Assembly: GCA_016647705.1 (NCBI GenBank)
Contig: CM028332.1
Span: 28,587,300-28,651,299, forward strand
Direction: 5' to 3'
DNA: 64,000 nucleotides
Origin: Eucommia ulmoides
Lineage: Eukaryota; Streptophyta; Magnoliopsida; Garryales; Eucommiaceae
Under the pieces are notes generated by a model, which was not told where the DNA came from, did not search any database, and saw only the letters and a program-made list of their open reading frames with translations. Below, piece after piece: positions 48,341-59,240 of this stretch. A program made the translations under genes and the position numbers. How positions within the stretch are numbered: the first letter of the stretch is position 1; every line of letters starts with the position of its first letter.

Positions 48341-48561
48341 CACTACAAGAAAAAATGTTTTTTTATCACAATTAAAAACCACGATAAAAAGGTTTTAATC
48401 ATGGTGTTTGGTCCCAAAACAAACCGAGATAGAATGAGGTGTGCTTAAAAGTAGACTTTTTATCATAGTTAAAAACAAAAATAATAGACTTTTTATCACA
48501 TTAAAAAACCGAGATAATTAGTCCATCTAATATCTCGATTTTCAAATGTGATTAAAAGATC

Positions 48562-48574
48562 ATATATATATATA

Positions 48575-48618
<44 letters not shown>
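48562..48618. repeat. (AT)n followed by poly(A)
   Basis: About 16 bp of AT repeat, then a run of about 40 A. Confidence 0.95.
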
Positions 48619-48619
<1 letters not shown>

Positions 48620-49485
48620 GTGATTATTTGGACAATATTTATCTCAGTTTTATATCAAACTGAGATATTTACCCTATTTTCTATCACATTTAAAAATTGT
48701 GATAATTTATCATATCTATATTAAAAAAAAAAAATACCAAAAAAATTACAACACTATTATATAAAAAAAATACTACCAACATAAGAATTTTACATCAACA
48801 TGAAAAACACTAGTAACATTGTTTTTCAATACAATAATCATAAACATTAATTTTCTATTGAACAAATGTCTAAATATGGTCATCAGCTCCAATCACAAAT
48901 AAAACATCATTACCCACATCATCAACTTCATTCTTTCTTCATTTTCTTTTTCATCAACTTCATCAAGGGAACCTGAAAACAACACACATAACCACATAAC
49001 AAAAATAGCAAATAAACTGGGAAGAGTTTATAAAAGACCTAAAAAACAACAAACAGAACAGAACGGAGCTTAGTAAGTTCAAGAAATTAATGCAGGAATG
49101 CTTAAAAAATATAACTGCCATTTGCTTCTCCCCAAAAAAAAAATACCAGAAAAATGCAGTAGCTGAAAAATAATTTGTGTAATTTCAGTATTTTTATGTC
49201 CTATTCCTAGAACCAAATGCGACATAAATCATTTCAGAATTTTGAAATAAAATAGGAAAAAAAACCCTGAACACTGCAGAAAATGCAGAAATATTTCAGC
49301 TCTTTTTAGCTAATGAAATTTCATCTCTTTTTAGCTAATGTAGAATAAACCAACGAAGAAATTACCTGCAGAAAGCTCTTTTTACCTTTGCTACCAGCTT
49401 CACCAGGTAGAAATTTACACTCCATAGTCCATATATTTATAACTCTACTTTCAATATTAGTATTTCAAATAATTGACATCATTAC

Positions 49486-49971
49486 CTGGCCACCAAAGCA
49501 TGAACTTCCATGTGATAGATGCCAACAATGGGCAAATTAAACGTACCAGCAATTTTTCGAGCTTTATGCACTCCAACTACATAGCAAGTGCACAAAGAAT
49601 GAATAAGCCTCCAAGTCTGATCGACCTACCATTTATTTTACATTTTTGAACAAAGAGAGAGTATAAGAAGATAGTTTTGCATATCTAAAACAACAAACAG
49701 TATAAAAGTGCAATCCGGTGCACAAATTATGAAACAAGAATCATCATTAATTTCCTATCATCTTATCAACCTTTTCTATCACTTTTTACCCCACATGAGG
49801 GGTGAAAGGGTAAAATGCGTAGTCCGAACTATTTAAAGGTGTATAACAGAGTTAAATCTAGTAACACAAATTACCACGTAGATAAAGGCTTAGACCAGGG
49901 CCGATAGTCACAACAACTGCCGAAAGATCCTTCTCAGTTAATCCAGCTTTATCAATGGCTTCCTTTATTAC
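49486..49971 (-). pseudogene. GCP1: Captured fragment of an organellar Kae1/TsaD-type gene (GCP1-like)
   Basis: Two exons on the minus strand, 49875-49971 and 49486-49576, are separated by a 298-bp intron with GT and AG borders. The first encodes residues including VVVTIGPGLSLYLR, the second NLPIVGIYHMEVHALVA. The parent family makes the universal tRNA modification t6A (threonylcarbamoyl transfer to A37); in plants this version acts in mitochondria. The metal-binding HxxxH motif is kept as HMEVH. Together the exons cover about 60 residues of a protein of more than 400. The flanking exons were not recognised: an upstream stretch (50794-51183) and a downstream one (about 49370-49420) do not match the family. 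It lies within CACTA-derived DNA, so transposon capture of host exons is the likely origin. It is not a working enzyme. Confidence 0.8.
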
Positions 49972-50829
49972 CTGCAATCTGATATATCAAGGAGATTAGA
50001 GGGAAGGCTCCACAAAAAGAGAGGAAATGTTTCACACTTCAAACATTCAAGCTCATTACATGAATCACCGGGTAAACGTAGTCAATATATAAGTTAAAAA
50101 AGCAAGTAGTTAGGAAAAAAACATCCAAGGTAAGTGACAATTCAACGTAGAGAGCAAATACCAGATACAAAAGAGTATTTTGTTCCATGTTACTATAAAC
50201 AAAAAAGAAATATGGAAACAAGATCATCACTAAAAGAATCAGTCACTTGTAAAAGAAAATTGAATCTATTAAGATTTTACTCATATAATCCATAAGCCCA
50301 AAATAATCAAACACAAACATAATTAAATCTATTAAGAAAATAAACACCTTACACGAGTTCATGAGATCAATTATACTTCAATATAAGATTAGTAGTACAA
50401 AAAGAGAGTCAAAAAATATATATCGTATTCAGCAGTAGGCTAGAAAGCGAAAATGAAACGTAATTCATACCTTTTATAATTGAAATCAGATGAAATAATC
50501 GCAATACAAGCCTGTAAAACTCTGCAAAAATCCCATTTTTGAGATCCTCAATCGATCAAGACCTAGATGGTACAAAAAAAATCTAAATCAAAATGTATGT
50601 GTGTATATGTATTACATATATCGAAGTGAAGAGCACAGGGCAGGGACTTCTGAAGGGAATAACTCCAAGACTGAGTCCAGCAATGATCTATGGCAGAGAT
50701 TGACCCGAGAAGAGGGGAATATGCCTGGACGATAAAGAAAACTGATATTTAAGGTTCTAATCGGATTGAAAATTTGGGGTTCCAATCGGGTTGCTAGGTT
50801 TGGCCGTTTTGAGGGTTGAAGATGCGAAT

Positions 50830-50830
<1 letters not shown>

Positions 50831-50892
<62 letters not shown>
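50831..50892. repeat. (TA)n(GA)n microsatellite
   Basis: TA repeats to about 50864 and GA repeats to about 50892; the same composite form as 17793-17853. Confidence 0.95.
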
Positions 50893-50896
<4 letters not shown>

Positions 50897-51133
50897 AAGA
50901 AAGATAAAGAACCTGGTAAGAGAGAAATCACGTAGCCATCGTCCAGGCCCATAGCCATCGCCGGTCGAGTGGATTTCACAGAGAAATCACGAGATCGAGA
51001 AGGTGAAAGGCAAAAAAGTAGAGCCATAAGGTAGGGATTTTCATATATGAGATCGGTGGAGATACCCGCGGTGAGTGCTTTCATTTTCGTGATGGATTGG
51101 AAGCGTCGTCGTGAGATCAGAGAGAGAACGATG

Positions 51134-51338
51134 TTAGCGGTGAGATCGATGTCTAGATCAGCGACGAGGGAATTCGTCTTCACGACGACTCAGATAAGAG
51201 GGAGAGGGAGCGAGAGCAAGACAGAGAGAGAGAGAAAGATTAGCGGTGAGATCTATGTCTAGATTAGCGACAAGAGAAGTCATCTTCGCGACGACTCAGA
51301 TGAGAGGGAGAGAGAGCGAGAACGAGACAGCGAGAAAG
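51134..51338. repeat. Tandem duplication of about 105 bp
   Basis: The copies start at 51134 and 51240, both beginning TTAGCGGTGAGATC and containing GACGACTCAGAT and a GA-rich tail. Roughly 85-90 per cent alike by eye. Confidence 0.85.
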
Positions 51339-51479
51339 GGATCTTGTGGGAATTAGGAGTGAAAGTGAGAATGAGATGAAAGAGAATTAGTAGGCAGGGG
51401 AAAGCAGCCTCCACACTTTGCGCGATAAAGAGAAGTGAGGTGCCCGAGATCGCACGATCCATGTGAATCTTTGACCTAA

Positions 51480-51737
51480 CACTCCTAACTCCCTGCTTGC
51501 TCATCCTCTAACGAGTGCTTGGTGAATTATGACTACAACTCAACTCATTTCCCAAGTGTCGTCCCCACGGCTTGAGCAAGTCCTTAATGGAGCTAATCAT
51601 ACACTACTCTGATACTACTATAGGGTGGTCTTGGGTTTCTCTCAACCCCAAAGCCTAACTCATGAGATGAGACTTTTCCCCACACATTTTACTTGACCAC
51701 CAATCCCTTCCACATTTGATGTGGGACAAACCCAACA
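51480..51737 (-). mobile_element. Candidate TRIM element fragment
   Basis: On the minus strand, a short LTR-like block starts TGTTGGGTTTGTCCCACATC (51737 leftward) and ends near 51620, followed at once by TAGTATCAGAG, resembling a tRNA-Met primer site. Short LTRs next to a primer site with no coding region suggest a TRIM. The second LTR is not found. Confidence 0.4.
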
Positions 51738-52055
51738 AAACTAAATTTTTTTTTTGTCTTTTTCTAATTTAATTTGAACTTTATATTTTCTATTAATAGA
51801 AACACGACTAACATAATGATTAATAATAATTTTGTTTTAATGATTTTTTTCTTGATTGTAAGTAGATTTTTAAGGAAAAAATATAGCTTTTTTTTTTCTT
51901 TATTTATCGATAGGTTTGGCATTTTAAATTATCACTAAATCTATATAATATATGAAGAGTATACAAGAGGCCTGAATATTTTCATCCATTTGATGTCCTC
52001 GAGAAAAAGAATGACTATGATTAAAAGATACCTAAACTTTATAAATATATATATA
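51738..52055. other. AT-rich spacer
   Basis: No gene or repeat family is recognised between the TRIM-like block and element G. Confidence 0.5.
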
Positions 52056-53058
52056 CGACTAGTGTAAAAATGGTCACTCCAACGCACCTAATCAAAGGCC
52101 GCCACGTGTGCTCGATTCCTTACAAAATTAGAGGTTCAAAGCGCACCAGAAGCTTAAGTGTAAGAAATGTACCAAGAAGGGAAGCCACCTCAGCAATACC
52201 AGTCACCCCGAAGGGCACGATACTGCATGGAGCGATCCGCCAGTCATTGCAGGGATGGGCAACCACTCTCTATTTCTGTGTTCTACATTGAGGCAACACC
52301 CCTTTTTCCATCTCCGTCTGCCCAGGAAGGGCAATAACTCACCTCCTCATCCCAGCCGCAACGGGGCAATGTTCTCCTCCATTTATCCCCAAGCTAGCTC
52401 GGTTTTCCACCTCTAAATTACCCCAAAATATTCCACATTACCCCAAAATATCCCACATTATCCCAAAATATCCATAATCATCATTATGGCTCTCTTTCCC
52501 AATAAGAATATCTCCCAAAACCTTCTAAATGTGCCCAAAACAAGAGCCCCTTAGCATACCTCCATTGGTTACAAACCAAGTGACCACCATGATATGATCG
52601 TTGAGGAGACATTAAACCCTTGCTTAGCTCCTAAACTAATTACCACTTTGCCTATAAAAATGAGACCATACAATTGCTCAGAGATAGGTGAATTTGACTC
52701 ATTACTCTTATTTCACTCTTCTCGGAAATTCCATTGTGTATTTTTTTTCCTATACGCTAATTCTCACGCCAGAGGGGGCACACCGGGAAAACCCCAGCAA
52801 GTCTTTCATGCAGGTTTCCAGGCGCTCATTCTTCCCAAAACTTCTCAAATTCAGAGTGCTGGTTCATTTCTTTACGGATCACTTAGCACTTTGCTCCCCA
52901 TCTTCCCAGCCTGAAAGGCCCCCGACCCCTTTCCGGAGTAGAGCTTTCCTTTCCCGGCCAAAGGTTTCTCCACGGATAAAATCAAAGATCTCCATCCCGA
53001 AGCCTTCCAAGGTTGATCGGACCATACTATTGGTGTCTACCAAAATTTGACATCAACA
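52056..53058 (+). repeat. 5' LTR of element G
   Basis: About 1 kb, homologous to the LTRs of F. It ends TGACATCAACA. The first two bases no longer read TG. Confidence 0.8.
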
Positions 53059-53059
53059 G

Positions 53060-53078
53060 TTTGGCGTTATCTATGGGA
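53060..53078 (+). other. Element G primer-binding site (Tat type)
   Basis: TTTGGCGTTATCTATGGGAA, close to the Tat consensus TTTGGCGCCGTCTGTGGGA. Confidence 0.8.
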
Positions 53079-53159
53079 AGCGCTACTAGAAGCCTTCATT
53101 CTATCATCGTCTTCTCTCGTCTTGGCTAGAGGATAGATGATCAAAGGTCTTATCAGTCT

Positions 53160-54650
53160 TTGCAGCCAAGAGATCCTAACAGCATAGTGGATAGTAACCC
53201 GGTTGGTAAAATGTCAAGAAATCCTCGACCGAATGCAAGGACTATTGTCCCCATCCCGAAAGAAGAAGAAAATACTCTCCCTATTAATCAAGCAGGCCCG
53301 TCGGCTCCACCTACCGGCCCCCATGCTGAACCTCCTTTCAGAGCTGTCGAAGTGGTACGGCTCAATAATTTTAAGCATCAGTTGTATCAGTTTCAAACCT
53401 GTCTCGAGTCGATCATCTCCTGTCTACCACCAGCCCAGAATCAATGGAGATTGGTTCCCTAGGGCGCGGGAGAGGAGGACTGCTACCTGACACACACTCC
53501 CGACCGAGGAGGACCGGTTCTCCACCATACAATGGGTAAAATCCCCACCATGAATCAGACTGTATTATCTACCCTGAAGGGCATGTGCCTAGAAAATAAC
53601 CTCGTCCGCGCAATCAACGAGATAAAAAAATGATTCTGGCTCCACTGACAGTTTTTGAGTCTGCATCTTTACCCATGCGGGCTTATCGGGCAGAGGATCA
53701 TCATGAGCACCATGATTGCCATATGGGAAGGACTCACCATAACGTCACCCGTACGGATCACAGAGCCCACCGTGCTCAGAAGGTTGACACCCATTCTCCT
53801 CCCGCCGAGAGGCATGGATCAAGAGTAGCCGTGAGTTATGTGGTAGCACCCCCAAGGGGGAAGCGGCATTAGAAAGGTGCATTACTGAGATGGGAGCAGC
53901 GCTTGTCCAGATGCGAGGCCCTAGGGGAGCAGTAGGACTCCCTTCAGGTACAAAATCCCCTTTTGTTGATGACATCATACTTGAAGTGGTCCCCTATAGG
54001 TTTCCCAGTTCACAAATAACCCCCTACGATGGGACCATTGACCCTAGCGATCATCTCTCCGTTTTTATCGCATTTATGGACATGAATACGGCAGCTCACC
54101 TTTTTACCCTCCAATAAGAGACCACTGAAACTTTAGGTGATTTCATCGCCCATTTCCACAAAGAAAGTTCAAGCTATAATAACATTCCGGACGTCGTGGC
54201 CTTGAACGCCTTCACTGACGGGTTACGACACTAAAGACTATCTTATGACTTGTGTTCTGATCTTGCGCTAAATTTGGTTGCTGCTCTTGCCCGAGGTACA
54301 AACTTCTACCAAGATGACCTTAGAGACGCTGTGAAGAGGGAACGAGAAGGAAATCAGAAATGGAAAAACTGACCAGAAGATTGATCGGGCATGGCACAGG
54401 GATCGCAGAGACTTCAGGCGGAGGGGAGGCTAGGCCCTCTTCCTGGGGATCGGAGACACCCTCCACCCCTAGGGAATTTCCCACAGTTAACTCCCCTCAC
54501 TGCATCTATAGCGATGATTTTTCCCAAAAATTCAATAAGATGGATCTTCCCACCAATACCTCCGCCCAAAGGGCAACCCATGGGAAAAACGATTTCTAAA
54601 TATTATGAGTTCCACCGTGATCGTGGAAACTCAACCGATAAGTGCTTCTA
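53160..54650 (+). pseudogene. Element G gag region
   Basis: It starts near 53160 with MSRNPRPNARTIV and INQAGPSAPP, as in F. The middle has SPFVDDIILEVVPYRFPSSQ and YDGTIDP, typical of Tat gag, and the end near 54600-54650 has YYEFHRDRGNSTDKC, a reduced zinc-knuckle-like site. Broken fossil in several pieces. Confidence 0.8.
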
Positions 54651-54831
54651 GGTCCATGAAAAGATCGAGGCCCTCATAAAAAGCGAACACCTTGGTCACT
54701 TTATCCACAAAGAGAACGCAAGTTCCAAAGTCGGGGAAAACAGCCGGCGCAATGAGTGTCGAGATTGGCCGAGAAGAGAACATCGTGTTTGGCCCCCACC
54801 GAGAGGGGAAACTAAAAAATTTGATGATGAA

Positions 54832-55275
54832 ATGTGCATTGATGGTAAAATCAATGTGATATATGGTGGCCTTGGCCTCAGGAGAGAGACTACCTCTTCT
54901 CGAAAAAGGCACGAAGGTAAAGCGAAGCGGAAAGCGGACGAAGACATATACAAGGTAGGAACGATTGATGTTACCACCCATAACATTATCTACTTTAGTG
55001 AATCTGATCTCCGAGTGGTTCATACTTCCCATGATGATGCCCTCGTAATCTCCGCCATGATCAATCACTACAGACTTGGGCGAATTTTGATTGATGGCGG
55101 GAGTTTGGATAATATCATTTTGAAGTATGCTTTCAACCAGATGAACATGAGTTCGAGTTCTGTTAGACCCACTACTTTCCCCTTGGTCGGATTTGGTGGG
55201 AAGGTAGTAAAGTCTGTGAGTTGGGCTTCTCTTCCCTTCACGGTTGGCGTGGCGCCTACCTCTGCCACGGTCTAG
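54832..55275 (+). pseudogene. Element G aspartic protease region
   Basis: One open stretch contains HDDALVISAMINHYRLGRIL followed by IDGGSLDNII, the active-site area of Tat proteases. Fossil. Confidence 0.8.
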
Positions 55276-55512
55276 GTAAAATTTCTCATCGTGGACCGAT
55301 CTTCTCCTTACAATGTTATTATTCGACGCACCACCTTGGCGGCGTTAAAAGCCATGTCCTTCCCCTACCATCAATCCATGAAGTTCCCTATGGAAAGAGA
55401 AGTGGGGAAGGTGAAGGGAGACCCACAAGTTATCAAATCATGCGCCAAGAGGGCATTTGGGAAGAAGAAGTAGCAATCAGCGATTGGGACTGGGAACGGC
55501 GAGGTTGAAATT

Positions 55513-56409
55513 ATGGCCTTGGCTAATCTTGAGACCGTACCCATCAACGACCCCCAAGATGAGAAACCCCTTCCCCGTTGTCACGAAGACTTGATAGAAG
55601 TATCCATTCATCCCACCATTGAAGGGAGAACCTTCCAAATTGGTGCGAAGCTCAGCCCAGCGCAACAAGAGAAGTTGGCTAACCTCCTTAGGATGAATTA
55701 CAACGTGTTCACTTGGTCCCATAATGAGTTCCCTGGGATTGATCCAAACATTTCCATGCATCGACTCCATGCCAGTCCTTATCACCCCCCTGTTAGAGAA
55801 CAAACAAGGAAGTTTCAATCAGAACGTCAAAAGCTCTTTGAGTAGGAAATGGATAAGTTGGTAAAATCTATCGTGGTGGAAGAGGTGGAATTTCCTGACT
55901 GGCTCTCCAATGTCGTCCTTGAACCCAAAGCAAGAAACAGATGGCACATTTACATGGACTTCAAAGATCTTAATAAGGCGTGCCCCAAAGATTTCTTCCA
56001 TTTTCCGAGAATAGACTTAGTCATTGACGCGACGACAGGGCATGAACTCTTGAGTTTTCTCTATGCTTACACTGGTTACAACCAAATTCCTATGTTTTTC
56101 ATTGATAAAGGAAAAACCTCGTTCATTACGGTCAGAGGCACCTATTGCTACAAGGTGATGCCTTTTAGCCTCCGCAATGCTACGGCTACCTACCAACGGC
56201 TTGTCAACAAGATATTTAAGGAAGAGATCAAAATGGAGATAGAGGTTTATATTGACGACATGCTCATCAAAATCGCCAAAGCATTCAATCATCTTGGGCA
56301 TCTCCAAAATTGCTTTAACAAGCTCCGAGTACACCGTATGAAGCTGAACCCCGCCAAATGCATTTTCAGGGTTTCAGCCGGGAAGTTCTTAGGCTATATG
56401 GTATCCTAG
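55513..56409 (+). pseudogene. Element G reverse transcriptase region
   Basis: Open stretches at 55513-55845 (pol linker, FTWSHNEFPGIDP) and 55849-56409 (RT core: MDFKDLNKACPKD, YKVMPFSLRNATATYQRL, and the catalytic-type VYIDDMLI). Fossil. Confidence 0.88.
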
Positions 56410-56449
56410 AGAGGCATTGATGCCAACCCTGATCAAATAAGTGTCATTC

Positions 56450-57845
56450 TTGGTATGGCTTCTTCGCGCACAAAAAATGAAGTTCAAATGCTCACAGGAA
56501 GACTGACCGCCCTGAACCGCTTTATTTCATGATTCTCGGAGAAATGTCTTCCTTTCTTCAAATTCCTGCGGGGAAATAAGGTATTTAAGTGGAAAACCGG
56601 ATGTGAGGTTGCCTTCCAAAAGCTCAAAACTTACCTTTCCTTGGCACCGCTACTGAGCACCCCAAAAAATGGTGAAGAATTATTCATATACATTGCTGCC
56701 TCGAACATAGAAGTTAGTGTGGCCCTGGTTCAAGAAGATGAAGGGCTTAAATTCCCTTATACTACGCAAGTCGAGTGTTAACTGACGCCGAAACAAGGTA
56801 TCGACGTTTTGAGAAGTTGGCCTACGCCTTTCTCATTACATCGCAAAAACTAAGGCAGTATTTTAAATCTCATACGATAGTTGTGCTTACTGACAAACCC
56901 TTACGTCAAATTCTTCACTCACCTGATATTTCTGGCCGGCTCATGAAATATATCCTTGAGCTGGGCTAATTTGAAGTTGAATACCAACTACGGACAGCCA
57001 TCAAATGACAGGTCCTGGCCAATTTCATTGTTTAATTAACTTTCCCATAAGAGCTCATCCCAGGTGATCATGACCCTGCCCGACTGGCGTACCATTACTG
57101 CCAGGCAGAGACGCTAGTCTTGGAAGTGGTGTCTTCTAATCCCGGCGCAAGCGATGACCTTGGCCTGAACCATTAGCAGTTGTTCACCGATAGTTTCTGC
57201 AACGTGGGGGGCTGTGGGGTCAGGATGGTCCTAGTAGCCCCTGACCGAGAAACAATTGAGTATGCACTTCGATTAGGATTCAGAACAACCAACAATGAAG
57301 TAGAGTATGAAGCCCTTCTTGCCAGGCTCAAATTAGCAAGGGAATTTAACGTCAAGAGCCTACACGCCTTTTGTGACCCACAGCTGGTCATAAATCAAGT
57401 AAACTACGAATACACTGCCAAGGACCCAAGTATGACAGCTTATCTCGAAAGAACAAAGGCGCTTATAGAAAATTTTGAAACAATTAAAGTACGCCAAATT
57501 CCCGGGAAAGAGAATCGACACGCTGACACTTTAGCCAACTTGGCCTCCGCTGTGGAGCTCACCTTGAAACGGAGCATTCCTCTAGAATATTTGGAGGAAC
57601 CAAGCCCCACAGTTTCTGACAAGGTGGCCACGATATGTGCTCTTTCTGATGCGCCAACATGGATGGATCAGATAAGGGAATACCTTTTGAACAGAGCACT
57701 CACCTCTGACCGAGTAGAGGCTAGGCGAATCAAGTACAGGGCAGGAAGATATACCCTCATTGTTGGCGTATTTTATCGAAGATCCTTCTCGAGACCATAC
57801 TCCCGTTGCTTGAGACCAGAAGAGTCTGACTACATGATGAAGTAA
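56450..57845 (+). pseudogene. Element G RNase H regions (two)
   Basis: The first RNase H is at about 56580-56969 (ETRYRRFEKLAYAFLITSQK). The second, archaeal-type, is at 57180-57845 with FRTTNNEVEYEALLARLKLA and HADTLANLAS. The double RNase H is a hallmark of Tat. Fossil. Confidence 0.85.
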
Positions 57846-58905
57846 GTCCACGAAGGGATGTGCGGTAACCACTTTGGAGGAAGCCGATGGTTTTAAAGCT
57901 CATCCACCATGGATACTTCTGGTCGGATATGGAGTTTGTCAGAAAGTGCAATAAATGTCAACGATTTGCCTCTCATCCCCATCAATCTCCAACCATTCTC
58001 GTCCCTATGACGAGTCATTGGCCCTTCGTCCAGTGAGAGATTGACCTCTTTGGTCCATTCCCCCAAGGGACCGAGCAAAGAAAATTTCTCGTTGTCGCCA
58101 TCGACTATTTCACAAAATGGGTAGAAGCCAAGCCACTTACACGAATCACCAAGGAAAGGACCCAAGATTTCGTATGGAAAAGTATTGTGTGTCGCTTTAG
58201 CATACCGAGTGCCATCATCTTTGACAATGGAAAACAATTCGATAACGACCTCTTCGCAGAGTTCTGTGCCGACTGGGGATTCAGACCCACTTCTCATCCC
58301 TAGGGTACCCCTAGGCTAACGGACAGGTGGAAGTAACCAACCGTACCATTCTCCATGGACTCAAGACCAGACTAGACAAATCGAAGGGAAGATGGGTGGA
58401 AGATGTAAGCCCTGTTCTCTGGGTGTATCACACTACAGCAAGGACCCCTACGGGAGAAACTCCTTTCGCGATGACTTTCGATTTTGAGGCGATGATTCCT
58501 ATCAAAATCGGAGTACCCTCTTCCCGGACAGTAATGGCCTTTAACCAAGATGAAAACGACGTCTCATTAGCTCTTAACCTTGATATTCTTGAGGAGAAAA
58601 GAGAACAAGCCCGTATTTGATATGCGGCTTATCAGGAAACGGTGGCCAGATATTGCAATAGCAAGGTCCATCCTTGGTTATTTGACGTTGGCGACCTTGT
58701 CCTCCGGAAGGTAACCCTAGCCACCAAGGATTTAACTGACAAAAAACTCGCCCCATCCTAGGAAGGGCCGTATCGTATCACCTGTATTGCTTGCCCTGGC
58801 ACTTATAAGTTAGAAACTGAGAAGGGTGTCCCCCTAAGGCACCCATGGAATGCAGAGCATCTGAAGCGATACTACCTCGAAGCAGGAGCACCAAGGGACT
58901 TGTAA
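57846..58905 (+). pseudogene. Element G integrase region
   Basis: It contains the zinc-binding area (about 57850-57960), the core (VAIDYFTKWVEAKPLTRI, about 58090-58140) and the C-terminal part (58327-58905) with VYHTTARTPTGETPF and the closing phrase HPWNAEHLKRYY. pol ends near 58905. Fossil. Confidence 0.85.
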
Positions 58906-59235
58906 AAAAAAACTCAATATTTTTACAATATGTTCATATCAATGGAAGTAATATTTTATTCAATTAGACACCCATTCTCCAAATTTTGCTGGTGGCGGTG
59001 AAGTGCAACCCTCGTCCTATCTTGGATTGGGATACACAACCCTCCCCACTACCCTCCAAATTGTAGATACACCAGGATGAGCAGCCCTCCGTCCCATCTC
59101 TGACAAAGACGTCGCCCCCAACTCTGCATTGCATCAACATGGTGTCTTGGCGCTTTGCACCATGGGTAATCTCATTCGTAAACCCCATCCTGACGCATTA
59201 TGTCAGGGATGTAACCAGACCCTCTTCTCAGGTTG
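58906..59235. other. Element G non-coding stretch after pol
   Basis: No domain is seen. It contains a purine-rich run at 58902-58912 and continues after the solo LTR at 60922. Confidence 0.5.
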
Positions 59236-59240
59236 GTAGC

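Larger units (their letters stand above)
48341..51480. mobile_element. CACTA-type DNA transposon region, one end visible
   Basis: CACTACAAGAAAAA at 48341 is the classic plant CACTA terminus. It is followed by subterminal repeats in both orientations around TATCACAATTAAAAACC and GAGATA (48360-48720), as expected for this superfamily. No transposase is seen. The interior carries two exons of a host gene (49486-49971). I do not find the opposite CACTA terminus, so the right limit is only approximate; it may be deleted or replaced by the TRIM-like sequence. The insertion cuts the LTR of element F. Confidence 0.65.

Noticed and set aside
50794-51183. First exon of the captured GCP1-like gene
   Set aside because: The residues do not resemble the start of any Kae1/TsaD protein I know, and the frame runs into a microsatellite; it is left as an open question.
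55477-55818. Minus-strand ORFs opposite the RT and integrase regions of element G (also 56017-56334, 57893-58297)
   Set aside because: They are shadows of the well-recognised pol reading on the plus strand.
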